Notes: generated by a model not told the origin, from the letters alone. A stretch of 64,000 nt of DNA from Eikenella longinqua (GCF_001648355.1 NZ_LXSL01000028.1:124001-188000); one strand, 5' to 3'. Shown: positions 1-9,967, counted from the stretch's first letter. Program-made: numbers and translations.

Positions 1-26
1 GCGAACAGAGGGGGGCAGCCGAATGA
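1..26 (+). CDS. 3' end of an upstream gene, partial
   Basis: The frame ending in TGA at 24-26 is open from the window edge and reads ...EQRGAAE. The stop overlaps the next ATG as ATGA, the arrangement used through the rest of this operon. In related clusters an RDD-family membrane protein often precedes the SpoIIM-like gene, but seven codons cannot show identity. Confidence 0.4.
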
Positions 27-1003
27 GGCAGTTGTTTTTCGAAGAGCAGCATCAGGCGTTTTGGCGCGCGTTCGAGCAGGATTTGCAAAAGCTGGAAGCG
101 CGGCGCGGCAGCCTGCCCGCCAAGCAGATTACCCTGTTTGTGCAAGACTACCGCACCGTGTGCCACCACCTTGCAGTGGCCACCGACCGCTGCTATTCCG
201 GCGGCCTCACCGACTATCTGCAATACCTGTGCGAGCGGGCGCACCAGCTTTTGTATGTGGGGCAGCAAGTGTCGCTGTGGGTGCGCTTCCGCGATTTTGT
301 GCGGCACGGCTTCCCGCAGCTGGTGCGGTGCGAGAAAAAACTGGTGTGGCTGGCACACGCGCTGTTTTACCTGCCGTTTGCCGTGGCCTTCCTGCTCACG
401 GCTTTCGTGCCGGAGAGCGTGGACAAAATCGCCGGCCTGGGTCAGGGCCCGGAATTGGCCGATTCCTACAAGGAAATGATGGAGCAATACGCCGCCGGCA
501 GCAACCGCGAGGCTTGGCAAAACTTCACCATGGCCGGCTTCTATATTTTCAACAACATCACCATCGCATTTCAAAGTTTCGTCAGCGGCATCCTGTTCGG
601 TTTGGGTACGGTGTATGTAACCGTGAGCAACGGCTGGATCATCGGCGGGGCGATGGGCTATATGGTGAAAGACCCGGCCGGGCCGGCCTTTTTCTCCTTC
701 GTGGGCGCGCACGGCGCGTTCGAGCTCACCGGCATTGTACTGGCGGCGGCGGGCGGCCTGCGTTTGGGTTTGGCGCTGCTCAACCCGCAGGGCTTGTCGC
801 GCCGCGATGCGCTGCGCATCCAGGGCAAACAGGCGGTGGGCTTGATGAACGGCGGCTTTCTGTTGCTGTTTATCGCTGCGTTTATTGAGGGCTTTTGGTC
901 GCCGATTACCAGCATTCCGATGATGTTTAAATATATGGTTTCCGTGGTGATGTGGCTGTTGGTGTATGCCTATCTGCTGTATGCGGGAAGGAGGGCGGCA
1001 TGA
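23..1003 (+). CDS. SpoIIM-like (DUF95) integral membrane protein
   Basis: A 326-residue membrane protein of the stage II sporulation protein M family. In non-sporulating bacteria the family has no proven role. The N-terminal ~105 residues are soluble and charged. Hydrophobic segments begin near residue 108 (LVWLAHALFYLPFAVAFLL), with others around 176-215, 230-255, 275-295 and 300-322. The conserved region (NITIAFQSFVSGILFGLGT, then GAHGAFELTGIVLAAAGGLR) is typical. The start overlaps the preceding stop and the gene ends in ATGA with the next start, so it is translationally coupled. The neighbours (DUF4129, DUF4350, MoxR, DUF58) form a conserved MoxR-associated cluster, which suggests a membrane partner of that ATPase system. 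Confidence 0.85.
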   Translation: MRQLFFEEQHQAFWRAFEQDLQKLEARRGSLPAKQITLFVQDYRTVCHHLAVATDRCYSGGLTDYLQYLCERAHQLLYVGQQVSLWVRFRDFVRHGFPQLVRCEKKLVWLAHALFYLPFAVAFLLTAFVPESVDKIAGLGQGPELADSYKEMMEQYAAGSNREAWQNFTMAGFYIFNNITIAFQSFVSGILFGLGTVYVTVSNGWIIGGAMGYMVKDPAGPAFFSFVGAHGAFELTGIVLAAAGGLRLGLALLNPQGLSRRDALRIQGKQAVGLMNGGFLLLFIAAFIEGFWSPITSIPMMFKYMVSVVMWLLVYAYLLYAGRRAA

Positions 1004-2553
1004 ATATTTGGGAAACCCGCCTCAATTTCCGCCCGCGCAGCGGCTGGGAAGCGCTGGATTTGGGCGCGCGCCTGTTTCAGGAGCGGCCTTGGTTGTATAT
1101 GGGCGTGTGGGCAAGCTTGTCGCTGCCGGTGTATGCCTTGGTGTTGCTGCTGTGCTGGCAGCGGCCGCAGTGGGCGGGGCTGCTGATTTGGTGGCTCAAG
1201 CCGCTGTTTGAGGCGCCGGTGTTGTGGCTGATGTCGCAGCAGGTGTTTGAGCCGCTGCCGCCATACCGGCAATGCGTGCGCGCGGCTTTGGGGCAGATGT
1301 GGCGGCCGCGCCTGATTGGCGATTTAACCTGGCGGCGCTTCAGCTTCCGCCGCAGTTTGGTGCTGCCGGTAACGCTGCTGGAGCGTTTGTCGGGCCAAAA
1401 CCACCAGCGCCGCTGCAACGAGCTTTCGCGCCAGAGCGGCGGCGGGGCGGTGTGGCTCACCTTTTTCGGCATCCATCTGGAGATGATTCTGAGCCTCGGC
1501 CTGCTCAGCCTGTTGTTTTGGCTGTGGGTGGGCGATCCTGCGCAAAATATCGTGGGCAACCCCTTCAGCGGGATGCGTTCCACCCAGGCGCTGACGCAAA
1601 TCGGCGCATTGATTGATGCCGGGGAAGGGCGCGTGTTTGAGTATCTCACAGACGTGCTGTATATGATTTTGCTGTGTTTCTGGGGGCCTTTGTATGTGGC
1701 TTGCGGCTTCATGCTGTATCTGAACGCGCGCACCCGCGCCGAGGGCTGGGACATCCGCTTGGCCGCCCGCAAAATCCAAGACCGCCTGCTGGGGCAGAGC
1801 AGCACGCTGTGGGCGCTGCTGCTGGCTGTGTTTATCGGCTTCGGTTTTTCAGGTAGCCTGCATGCCGAACCGCTGCCCAACCAAGGCCGTATCGAGCAGG
1901 TGCGCCAAGAGACCTTGGAAAAACCGCCGTTCCGGCAGCTGAAAACCGACACCGAATACTGCTGGCGCAGCTGCAACAAACAGCAGCAGAGCCGCCACCC
2001 CAACATACCGCTGCCCGATAACATCCCCACGCCGCCCCGCCCGTGGTTTAACGCGCTGATGTATGCCCTGATCGGCATCCTGCTCGGGCTGGTATTGTGG
2101 CTGCTATACCGCTGGTATCAGGCCAACGGCGGCTTCGGCCTGAACGAAGGCGAAGAAGTGCCGGAAACCCTGTTCGGCATGAAGATTACCCCCGAAAGCC
2201 TGCCGGGCGACGTGGCCGCCGCCGTGCTGGCCGAATACGAGCGCGACCCTCGCGCCGCCATGAGCCTGTTGTACCGCGGCAGCCTCTCGCAAATCAGCCG
2301 CCGCCACGGTCTGCCCCTGCGCAGCAGCGACACCGAAGGCCAAGTGCTCAAACGCGTGCGCCAGCGCCAGCCGCAGCTCCTGGATTATTGGCAGCCGCTC
2401 ACCGATTCCTGGGTCGCCCTGGCCTATGCCCACCGCCTGCCCGAGCGCGAAACCGTACACCGCCTGTGCCGCGAATACCGCCGCGTGTTTGCCGAAAGCG
2501 GCGCGCCGGAATTTTCAGGTAGCCTTTCCCGGGCAGGGGAGGGCGCGGCATGA
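1000..2553 (+). CDS. DUF4129 domain membrane protein
   Basis: About 517 residues. The ATG at 1000 was chosen over an upstream in-frame start because it overlaps the previous stop as ATGA and follows a strong GGAAGGAGG ribosome site. Several hydrophobic segments lie in the N-terminal half (for example LYMGVWASLSLPVYALVLLL, residues ~30-50, and a pair near 165-190). One more, ALIGILLGLVLWLLY, lies near residue 355. The C-terminal ~140 residues after 'YRWYQANGGF' are a soluble helical region matching DUF4129. The protein has no known enzymatic role. Its place between the SpoIIM-like and DUF4350 genes is the usual order. Two eikDUS copies fall inside the frame (1849-1860 and 2515-2526), each read as FSGSL. 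Confidence 0.85.
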   Translation: MNIWETRLNFRPRSGWEALDLGARLFQERPWLYMGVWASLSLPVYALVLLLCWQRPQWAGLLIWWLKPLFEAPVLWLMSQQVFEPLPPYRQCVRAALGQMWRPRLIGDLTWRRFSFRRSLVLPVTLLERLSGQNHQRRCNELSRQSGGGAVWLTFFGIHLEMILSLGLLSLLFWLWVGDPAQNIVGNPFSGMRSTQALTQIGALIDAGEGRVFEYLTDVLYMILLCFWGPLYVACGFMLYLNARTRAEGWDIRLAARKIQDRLLGQSSTLWALLLAVFIGFGFSGSLHAEPLPNQGRIEQVRQETLEKPPFRQLKTDTEYCWRSCNKQQQSRHPNIPLPDNIPTPPRPWFNALMYALIGILLGLVLWLLYRWYQANGGFGLNEGEEVPETLFGMKITPESLPGDVAAAVLAEYERDPRAAMSLLYRGSLSQISRRHGLPLRSSDTEGQVLKRVRQRQPQLLDYWQPLTDSWVALAYAHRLPERETVHRLCREYRRVFAESGAPEFSGSLSRAGEGAA

Positions 2554-3905
2554 AAAACATGAAAGCCCTGCTCATCGGCCTGTTGGCGGTATTGCTCGTT
2601 GGCGGGCTGGTTGTGGCCGCCAACCTCGACAAACGGCAAACCCAAAGCTGGCAGACGCTCGACGCGCAGCAGCAAATCCGCGAAGGCCGGCTTTTCTCGC
2701 TCAAACAGCTGCTCGAGCGCGCCGGCACCGCCCGCGTGGAAAGCAAGCGCAGCCTGTACGGCCTCAACGGCATCAACGAATACGCCGACAAGCAGCTGAT
2801 GATTGTGGCCGATCACCGCCTCGACAGCAGCGAAGACGCCGAACGGCTGCTCGGCTGGGTGGGGCGCGGCAACCACCTCGTGCTGCCCCTGCCCAGCTAT
2901 GCCAGCGACAACCCGGCCGGCAGCAGCAGCGGCAGCGGCGGAGCAGACGACTTCCGCGCCACCATGCTGCGCCGCCTGCAAATCCACACCGCCAAAGCCA
3001 CCGAAATCGACGACAAAAACCTGCCCAACTTGCCCAATCTGCCCGCCTGCGTGAAAACCGCCGAGCGCATCCGGCAAGCACAGCAGCAAATCGGCGAAGC
3101 CGAGCCGCTACAAGTGAGCGAACGCTGCAACGCCGCCCTCAGCAGCGTGAGGCTACCTGAAAAAGCCACGCTCAACATCCTCGGCAGCAGCTATTATCAA
3201 GACAATGCCGTGTGGGTGCCGCAGCCCAACGCCGCCGTGCTGTTTCAAGGCAAAAACGCCTACGGGGTGCAAATCATCCGCGTGGCCTACGGCGACGGCA
3301 GCGTGCTGCTCACCTTCGACGAAAGCTGGCTTACCAACCCCGGCCGCCCCGACTCCTGGGACAACAGCCTCGCCCTCTACGACCACGCCTACCTCGCCGC
3401 TTATCTGGCGCAGGGAAAAGAACGCGTTATCCTGGTGGACAAACTTTATCAAGCCGGCTACGGCAGCAGCACACCCATGCTGTGGAAAATGATCAAGGCC
3501 CAGCCCGTATTGTGGGCGCTGGCCTTCGCCGCCGCACTCGTGCTCTTGTGGCGCATCATCGTGCGCGTGGGCGTGGTGCAGCAGCTGCCGCCCGCCCCCG
3601 AACGCTACCTGAAACAGCACCTGCTCGCCCAAGGCCAGTTCCTCACCCGCCACCTGAGCCGCCGCGCCATCTTGAACGATATGCAGCGCCGCCTGCTCGA
3701 AGCCCTGCAACAGCGCCACCCCGCCTGGAAGCAGATGGGCAGCCGCAAGCAGCTCGAATTCCTCAGCGCCCAAACTAAGCTGCCGCCCTCCGTGGTCGAG
3801 CCCTGGCTCAAACCGCTGCCGGACAACATCAACTTGGTGCAGTGGCTACAAATGCTCGCCTCGCATCAACGGATTATGCGCAAGATATACCGCTCGTGGT
3901 ATTAG
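2550..3905 (+). CDS. DUF4350 domain membrane protein
   Basis: A 451-residue protein beginning with an uncleaved-looking N-terminal membrane helix (residues ~5-25). A large periplasmic or cytoplasmic DUF4350 region follows, related to glutamine-amidotransferase-like folds. A second helix (PVLWALAFAAALVLLWRIIV, ~315-333) precedes a helical C-terminal tail. The start overlaps the previous stop (ATGA). DUF4350 proteins are regular members of MoxR-DUF58 clusters, but no reaction is established. An in-frame eikDUS (3152-3163) encodes RLPEK, and the Ser/Gly-rich stretch NPAGSSSGSGGA near residue 125 looks like a linker. The gene ends before an inverted DUS pair that probably terminates transcription or separates it from moxR. 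Confidence 0.82.
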   Translation: MKNMKALLIGLLAVLLVGGLVVAANLDKRQTQSWQTLDAQQQIREGRLFSLKQLLERAGTARVESKRSLYGLNGINEYADKQLMIVADHRLDSSEDAERLLGWVGRGNHLVLPLPSYASDNPAGSSSGSGGADDFRATMLRRLQIHTAKATEIDDKNLPNLPNLPACVKTAERIRQAQQQIGEAEPLQVSERCNAALSSVRLPEKATLNILGSSYYQDNAVWVPQPNAAVLFQGKNAYGVQIIRVAYGDGSVLLTFDESWLTNPGRPDSWDNSLALYDHAYLAAYLAQGKERVILVDKLYQAGYGSSTPMLWKMIKAQPVLWALAFAAALVLLWRIIVRVGVVQQLPPAPERYLKQHLLAQGQFLTRHLSRRAILNDMQRRLLEALQQRHPAWKQMGSRKQLEFLSAQTKLPPSVVEPWLKPLPDNINLVQWLQMLASHQRIMRKIYRSWY

Positions 3906-3916
3906 CCGGCGGCTGA

Positions 3917-3958
3917 AGGCTACCTGAAAAATATGCCCACCAGGTTTTCAGGTAGCCT
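3917..3958. terminator. Inverted eikDUS pair, candidate terminator
   Basis: AGGCTACCTGAA at 3917-3928 faces TTCAGGTAGCCT at 3947-3958, giving a 12-bp stem with an A-rich then T-rich loop side just after the DUF4350 stop. Paired DUS are known to act as factor-independent terminators in Neisseriaceae. There is no long T-run here, so attenuation is also possible. Confidence 0.6.
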
Positions 3959-4029
3959 CAAGCCAGCCGCAGGCTACCTGAAACCCCACTCCGATTAATC
4001 AACAAACCCCCAACCCAAAGGATGATTCG

Positions 4030-5034
<1,005 letters not shown>

Positions 5035-5043
5035 GGCCTGCCC

Positions 5044-6387
5044 ATGAGACCGTCCAGACTGCTGGTGCTGCTGTTTGCCGCCCTGCTTGCCGTGTGCATA
5101 GCCGGCTGGCTGGCTGGCTACCTGAACGCAAACGTTGGCAACATCATCCAATATGTTGCCGGCGGCATCGCGCTGCTGCTTGCGCTTGCCGCGCTGGCGG
5201 ACGCCCGCTGGCAGCGCCATCCGCCCGCGCCGAAATGGGAGCGCAACCTGCCGCACCAGTTTATCCAAGGCCGGCCGCACAGTGTGGAACTCACGCTCAC
5301 CCCGCCCGCCCAAGGCCGCTGGCGGCAGGCGCAAACCCTGCTGGTGGCCGACCTCTTCCCACCCAACTGGCACACCAACACGCCGCACCTGCTCATCGAC
5401 ACGCAGCCCGGCCGCCTCTCCACCATCCGCTATCAAGTCACCCCCCGCCTGCGCGGCCGCGCCCGATTCGCCGGCATCGAATACTGGCTCGCCAGCCCGC
5501 TCGGCCTGTGGCAGCGGCGGCACCAGCAGGAGCTGGCCGACAAAGTGGACGTATTGCCCGATTTCAGCCGCATCCTCGGCGCCGATCTCATCGGCCTGCA
5601 ACGCTGGCTTAACCTAGTGGGCGTGAAAAAACTGCCGCGCCTCGGCCTAGGGCAGGATTTCCACCAATTGCGCGACTACCAAGACGGCGACGACATCCGC
5701 AACATCGATTGGAAAGCCACCTCCCGCATGAGCCGCCCCATCGTGCGCACCTATCAAGACGAGCAAGACCAGCAGCTCATCTTCCTGCTCGACTGCGGCC
5801 GCAACATGCGCCTGCAAATGGAAGGCAAAAGCCACTTCGACCACGCCCTGCAAGCCATGCTGCTGCTTTCCTACACCGCACTCAAACACGGCGACGCCAT
5901 CGGCATGCTCACCTTCGCCCATCCCGAAGCCCGCTTCGTGCCGCCGCACAAAGGCATGGAGCAGCTTGGCCGCCTCGTGCAGGGCGTGTTCGACATCGAG
6001 CCCTCGCAACAGGCCGCCGACTTTGAAAGCGCCGTCAACCTCTTGCTGCAAAAGCAGAAGCGCCGCGCCCTCGTCGTCGTGCTCTCCCACCTGAACCACG
6101 AAGACAGCCGCCACCTGCTGCAATACATCCAGCGCCTGCGCAAACACCACATGGTTCTGTTCGGCGGCCTGCGCCCCCTCGCCCCTGAAGAAGTGCGCCA
6201 ACAGCCCGTGCGCAAAGAAGAAGACGCCCAAGCCTACCTCGGCGCCCTGCAATACGAAAGCCACGTGGCAGAAGCCATCCGCCACTTCGACGCCGCCCGC
6301 ATCCACGCCATCAACGTGCTGCCCAACCAACTGAGCACCGAGCTCATCAACCGCTACCTCCAGCTCAAACGCCGCCAGGCCTGGTAG
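5044..6387 (+). CDS. DUF58 domain protein (MoxR partner, vWA-like)
   Basis: A 447-residue protein with two N-terminal hydrophobic segments (~5-27 and 33-52). The hallmark DUF58 motif DYQDGDDIRNIDWKATSR lies at residues 211-228. The C-terminal part (QLIFLLDCGRNMRLQMEGKSH...) resembles a von Willebrand A-type fold with a degenerate MIDAS. DUF58 proteins are almost always encoded next to MoxR ATPases and are their presumed targets or adaptors at the membrane. A DUS variant encodes AGYLNAN near residue 24. The gene ends the operon and is followed by an inverted DUS pair. Confidence 0.9.
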   Translation: MRPSRLLVLLFAALLAVCIAGWLAGYLNANVGNIIQYVAGGIALLLALAALADARWQRHPPAPKWERNLPHQFIQGRPHSVELTLTPPAQGRWRQAQTLLVADLFPPNWHTNTPHLLIDTQPGRLSTIRYQVTPRLRGRARFAGIEYWLASPLGLWQRRHQQELADKVDVLPDFSRILGADLIGLQRWLNLVGVKKLPRLGLGQDFHQLRDYQDGDDIRNIDWKATSRMSRPIVRTYQDEQDQQLIFLLDCGRNMRLQMEGKSHFDHALQAMLLLSYTALKHGDAIGMLTFAHPEARFVPPHKGMEQLGRLVQGVFDIEPSQQAADFESAVNLLLQKQKRRALVVVLSHLNHEDSRHLLQYIQRLRKHHMVLFGGLRPLAPEEVRQQPVRKEEDAQAYLGALQYESHVAEAIRHFDAARIHAINVLPNQLSTELINRYLQLKRRQAW

Positions 6388-6421
6388 GGCAGGGCTGCCT
6401 GAAACCAGACAAGCGCAGCAA

Positions 6422-6459
6422 AGGCTACCTGAAAAATCGGCAAACTTTTCAGGTAGCCT
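6422..6459. terminator. Inverted eikDUS pair after the MoxR operon
   Basis: AGGCTACCTGAA at 6422-6433 pairs with TTCAGGTAGCCT at 6448-6459 across a 14-base loop. It lies 35 bases after the DUF58 stop, the position expected of an operon terminator. Confidence 0.6.
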
Positions 6460-6483
6460 TATGTAGCCTAAAAACATCAAACA

Positions 6484-6745
6484 GTATGTTTACTATTCAT
6501 GTGCAGTGCTGTGCCGCCCCTGCTGGCGCAGCCGAACGGAGCGCGGTTTTTCGGGAAACAAGGGCTTGCATGTTCGAAGCGGCGAAGCCGCAAGTTGCGA
6601 GCTCGCCCGAAAAACCGTGCGGAGTGAGGGAAGTTTGCGCAGCAAACCTGTGCCCGCAGTCGCCTTTCTTTGCTTCCTTTCTTTGGCAAAGCAAAGAAAG
6701 GAAGTGCCCGCGCCGGCATGAGGCGCAAGAGTGAACAAAGCGCAT
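6484..6745. repeat. Structured intergenic element with nested hairpins
   Basis: This part of the 703-base gap 6388-7090 has no convincing gene, although short ORFs run in several frames. It holds CGGTTTTTCGGG (6544-6555) against CCCGAAAAACCG (6606-6617), with inner pairs CTTGC/GCAAG and GCGGC-GAA-GCCGC. A small GTTTGC/GCAAAC hairpin follows near 6631-6645. Last comes a perfect 13-bp stem, CTTCCTTTCTTTG (6673-6685) against CAAAGAAAGGAAG (6692-6704). It may be a dispersed repeat or a structured RNA. The rest of the gap holds DUS copies and one composite repeat. Confidence 0.5.
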
Positions 6746-6855
6746 CATAATGATGAAGTTGCCTGAAATTTGTTATTTGCCAGAAAATCCACCTCCTCTC
6801 CCGCGATAGAGGATTAGAAAGAGAGTCGGCAAACCAAAACTTTGCTTCCGCTCAA

Positions 6856-6933
6856 AGGCTACCTGAAAGCACAAGCCTCAACGCAGTTAAAACGAAGTTT
6901 CCGCAGGAAGCTGAGTTTCTGCGAAGCTAAAAC
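6856..6933. repeat. Composite DUS-linked repeat, full-length copy
   Basis: An eikDUS is followed by CAAGCCTCAACGCAGTTAAA, then GTTTCCGCAGGAAGC and GAGTTTCTGCGAAGCTAAAA. This is one of the most complete copies of the composite family described at 42148-42215. Confidence 0.65.
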
Positions 6934-7090
6934 CGCCAAGCGCCCAAACCCAAAATTTTCAGGTAGCCTCAAACAGATAGAAGCCGCCTGCCCACCCGCA
7001 ACACCCTTTTGCCCCCAACACCCCTTGCCACAACCCCCGCCCCCAGTCCACAATAAGCCCCTTTCCCATCCCCAACACAACGGAACCACC

Positions 7091-8143
7091 ATGACCCAAC
7101 ACCAACCCTTCGGCCGCACCGACGACGTACGCATCCGCAGCATCAGCGAGCTGCTCCCCCCCATCGCCCACCTCTACGAACTCCCCGTGAGCGAAGAAGC
7201 CGCCGAGCTCGTGGAAAACACCCGCCGCCAAATCGCCGACCTCGTGCACGGCCGAGACAACCGCCTGCTCGTTATCATCGGCCCCTGTTCCATCCACGAT
7301 CCCAAAGCCGCCCTCGAATACGCCCGCCGCCTGCTCCCCCTTCGCAAAAAATACGAACGCGAGCTGCTCATCGTGATGCGCGTTTATTTCGAAAAACCCC
7401 GCACCACAGTCGGCTGGAAAGGCCTCATCAACGACCCCCACCTCGACGGCACCTTCGACATCAATTTCGGCCTGCGCCAAGCCCGCCGCCTGCTGCTCGA
7501 CCTCAACAACCTCGGCATGCCCGCCTCAACCGAATTCCTCGACATGATCACGCCGCAATATTATGCCGACCTCATCTCCTGGGGCGCCATCGGCGCGCGC
7601 ACCACCGAAAGCCAAGTGCACCGCGAGCTCGCCAGCGGCCTCTCCAGCCCCGTCGGCTTCAAAAACGGTACCGACGGCAACCTCAAAATCGCCATCGACG
7701 CCATCGGCGCCGCCTCCCACCCGCACCACTTCCTCTCCGTTACCAAAGCCGGCCACTCCGCCATCGTCCACACCGCCGGCAACCCCGACTGCCACGTTAT
7801 CCTGCGCGGCGGCAAAGAGCCCAACTACAGCAGCGAACACGTGAAAGCCGCCGTCGCGCAGCTCGCCAAAGCCGGCGTTACGCCCAAACTGATGGTTGAT
7901 TTCAGTCACGCCAACAGCCGCAAAGACTATACCCGCCAAATGGAAGTGGCCCGAGACGTGGCCGCCCAGCTCCAAAACGGCGAGCAAAACATCATGGGCA
8001 TCATGGTGGAAAGCCACCTCGTGGAAGGCCGCCAAGACAAACCCGAAACCTACGGCCAAAGCATCACCGACGCCTGCATCGGCTGGGACACCACCGAAGA
8101 GCTGCTCGCCCTGATGGCCGAAGCCAACCGTGGTAGGGTGTGA
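7091..8143 (+). CDS. aroG: 3-deoxy-7-phosphoheptulonate synthase (DAHP synthase, class I)
   Basis: Catalyses the first shikimate-pathway step: phosphoenolpyruvate plus erythrose 4-phosphate gives DAHP. The ATG at 7091 gives 350 residues, the normal AroG/F/H length; an upstream in-frame extension through repeat DNA was rejected. Conserved blocks are GPCSIHD (64-70), the metal and substrate segment RVYFEKPRTTVGWKGLINDP (~92-111), GARTTESQVHRELASGLS and DFSHANSRKD near the C-terminus. Which aromatic amino acid inhibits it cannot be told from this reading. It stands alone between intergenic repeats, so it is probably monocistronic. Confidence 0.95.
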   Translation: MTQHQPFGRTDDVRIRSISELLPPIAHLYELPVSEEAAELVENTRRQIADLVHGRDNRLLVIIGPCSIHDPKAALEYARRLLPLRKKYERELLIVMRVYFEKPRTTVGWKGLINDPHLDGTFDINFGLRQARRLLLDLNNLGMPASTEFLDMITPQYYADLISWGAIGARTTESQVHRELASGLSSPVGFKNGTDGNLKIAIDAIGAASHPHHFLSVTKAGHSAIVHTAGNPDCHVILRGGKEPNYSSEHVKAAVAQLAKAGVTPKLMVDFSHANSRKDYTRQMEVARDVAAQLQNGEQNIMGIMVESHLVEGRQDKPETYGQSITDACIGWDTTEELLALMAEANRGRV

Positions 8144-8326
8144 ACGAGGCTACCTGAAAAGCGAAGTTAAAAACGATAATATTTACAAATTCCCGCAAAC
8201 TGTTAAAATCCACGCTCCCTCAACAACGTCTATTTAACAGCAGGGCAAAACAAAAATCAGGCAAACGATCCGGCTTTCCCGCCGCCGTTTGCCTCATTTT
8301 CATACACCGCCCGATGGAGAACACTC

Positions 8327-8881
8327 ATGCAAGATTTCCGTGGAAACCCAAACGAAGACTTCCGCCAAGCCTACGCAGCCACCGCATTGGAACACGATGC
8401 CGATGAAATGGAAGTGGAGCTCGCTTCCCCTTGGCAACGGATAGGCGCCAGAATTGTGGATGTTTTACCCTTTGTCTGCATCCTTGTATTGGCTAGCATT
8501 TTGTTGCCGTTGCTGGCAGCGTCCGGGGTGGGCAAAGGGGGAGTGATAGCTTTGGCCGTCATTGCTATCGGGGCCTTCTTCGGCCTGTTGATTTACAACT
8601 TGGTCATCATGATGCGCGACGGCCAAAGCATCGGCAAAAAACTCGTGGGCATCCGAGTGATCACCGAAGACGGCGACAATCCCGGCTTCGTAAAATACGT
8701 GCTCGTACGCGAATTTGCCTACAATATGATTTTCACCATCATCGGCCTATTCAGCGAAAACTTGGGCAATCTATTAACACTCGTTGCCACCATCGTCTGC
8801 ATCATCATGCTCTTCATGGAAAGCCGCAACCGCCAAACCCTGCAAGACTTGCTGGCCAAAACCCTGGTCATCAAAAACTAA
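8327..8881 (+). CDS. RDD family membrane protein
   Basis: A 184-residue protein with an Arg/Asp-containing first segment (SPWQRIGARIVDVLPFVCILVLASILLPLLA) and membrane helices near residues ~45-65, 73-95 and 128-155. DGQSIGKKLVGIRVITEDG, between helices 2 and 3, is the typical RDD motif, and the C-terminus ends in NRQTLQDLLAKTLVI. RDD proteins are poorly characterised; some affect ion tolerance. GATGGAGA upstream is a plausible ribosome site. The gene is isolated, with an inverted DUS pair immediately downstream. Confidence 0.88.
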   Translation: MQDFRGNPNEDFRQAYAATALEHDADEMEVELASPWQRIGARIVDVLPFVCILVLASILLPLLAASGVGKGGVIALAVIAIGAFFGLLIYNLVIMMRDGQSIGKKLVGIRVITEDGDNPGFVKYVLVREFAYNMIFTIIGLFSENLGNLLTLVATIVCIIMLFMESRNRQTLQDLLAKTLVIKN

Positions 8882-8908
8882 GCCGCGTCAGCCAAGCCAA
8901 AGGCTGAA

Positions 8909-8958
8909 AGGCTACCTGAAAACCCCGGCTTTATCGCGGACGGATTTTCAGGTAGTCT
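8909..8958. terminator. Inverted DUS pair after the RDD gene
   Basis: AGGCTACCTGAA at 8909-8920 faces TTCAGGTAGTCT at 8947-8958, which carries one mismatch. It sits 28 bases after the RDD stop and can form a terminator-like hairpin. Confidence 0.5.
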
Positions 8959-8970
8959 CAATCATATTTT

Positions 8971-9044
8971 CGATTCGCAGAAACTCAGCCTTGCTTCGCA
9001 AGACATCGGTCCACTTCGTTGAAGCTTGCGCTTTTAGGTAGCCT
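8971..9044. repeat. Composite DUS-linked repeat, inverted copy
   Basis: Reads TTCGCAGAAACTCAGCC, then a diverged middle (GCTTCGCAAGACATCGGTCC), CACTTCGTTGAAGCTTGCGC and a mutated DUS (TTAGGTAGCCT). It shares the unusual CAAGACATCGGTCC middle with the copy at 9830-9908 in the opposite orientation, so the two flank the GAF gene as inverted repeats. Confidence 0.6.
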
Positions 9045-9175
9045 TTAGCCAAACCGCAGGGCAGGGCGGCCATAGCCCGCCGCGCAAGTTAAGTTCACCC
9101 GCTATAAATTGTCATTTCCCCGCCCCGGCAGTATCATTGCCCACTTTCCCCACCGCCATCCCGCCAAAGAAAACC

Positions 9176-9829
9176 ATGAGCGCCGAACTGATTCAAGACT
9201 ACCTGCAAACCCAAGGCCTGAAACTGCCGCTCGAAGCCGTGCAAATCGCTATGCTCACCGCCGGCAGCGTGATGGCCGGGGGCAGGGCGGAAATCGAGCC
9301 CGAAATCTTGTGGTATCGCGACACAGAAGCCGCCCTGGCCGACCATCTGCCGCGTACCGAAGCGCGCCACGCCCTACTGCGCCAAATCTTTATGGCGCTC
9401 GATTCCGCTTATAGCGCCAGCCCCTGCCGCAGTGCCGCCGTGTATCTGCTGCCCGCGCCCGGCAAACTCGTCCAGCTCACCGCCCAAGGCGAGCCGCTGG
9501 AAAAGCTGCTTCCCGCAGAGCAGGATTTGGAAGCCGTGCAGATTGCCCACCTGGCCGCCCGCAGCGCCCAAACCGGCTGGCTCAACCAGATCCACAACGT
9601 TGCCCAATGGCTGCAAAACGGCGATTTCGCCGGCAGCCGCCACCGCCCCGGCAGCCAGCTTGCCGTGCCCGTGTGCGCGCCAAACGGCCGCGTGCTCGGC
9701 GTGGTATATTTGGAGCACGGGCAAACCGATGCCTTCGACGAATCCGCCCAAAGCCGTTGGATCGGCCTCGCCCTTGCTTTGGCCGAACCGCTGGCCGCCC
9801 TGTTGCAAGAAGAGAGCGAAACCAGCTAA
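9176..9829 (+). CDS. GAF domain protein
   Basis: A 217-residue cytoplasmic protein. The ATG at 9176 (MSAELIQDY) was chosen over one 13 codons upstream. The middle and C-terminal region (CRSAAVYLLPAPGKLVQLTA... RPGSQLAVPVCAPNGRVLGV then VYLEHG and a final LALALAEPLAALL helix) has the shape of a GAF sensor domain. No catalytic output domain is attached, so it could be a small-molecule sensor or an fRMsr-like relative, although the catalytic cysteines of free methionine-R-sulfoxide reductase are not evident. It is flanked on both sides by composite repeats. Confidence 0.7.
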   Translation: MSAELIQDYLQTQGLKLPLEAVQIAMLTAGSVMAGGRAEIEPEILWYRDTEAALADHLPRTEARHALLRQIFMALDSAYSASPCRSAAVYLLPAPGKLVQLTAQGEPLEKLLPAEQDLEAVQIAHLAARSAQTGWLNQIHNVAQWLQNGDFAGSRHRPGSQLAVPVCAPNGRVLGVVYLEHGQTDAFDESAQSRWIGLALALAEPLAALLQEESETS

Positions 9830-9908
9830 AGGCTACCTAAAAGCGCAAGCTTCAACGAAGTGGACCGATGTCTTGCAAAGCAAGGCTGCGTTTCTGCGAA
9901 GCCAAAGC
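9830..9908. repeat. Composite DUS-linked repeat, direct copy
   Basis: A mutated DUS (AGGCTACCTAAA) is followed by GCGCAAGCTTCAACGAAGTG, GACCGATGTCTTGCAAAGC and GCGTTTCTGCGAAGCCAAAG. It starts at the GAF gene's stop codon and matches the inverted copy at 8971-9044. Confidence 0.6.
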
Positions 9909-9967
9909 GCAAGCTTCCACAAAATGAAAACCATCCCCACAAACCACCGCACACACCAAGCCAAACC

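Noticed and set aside
3917..3958. CRISPR array formed by repeated 12-mers
   Set aside because: The repeated words are dispersed uptake sequences in both orientations, not regularly spaced repeats with unique spacers, and no cas genes are present.
6477..6748. Six overlapping ORFs of 70-83 codons
   Set aside because: All frames are open because of the repeat structure; no frame has a family match or codon bias.
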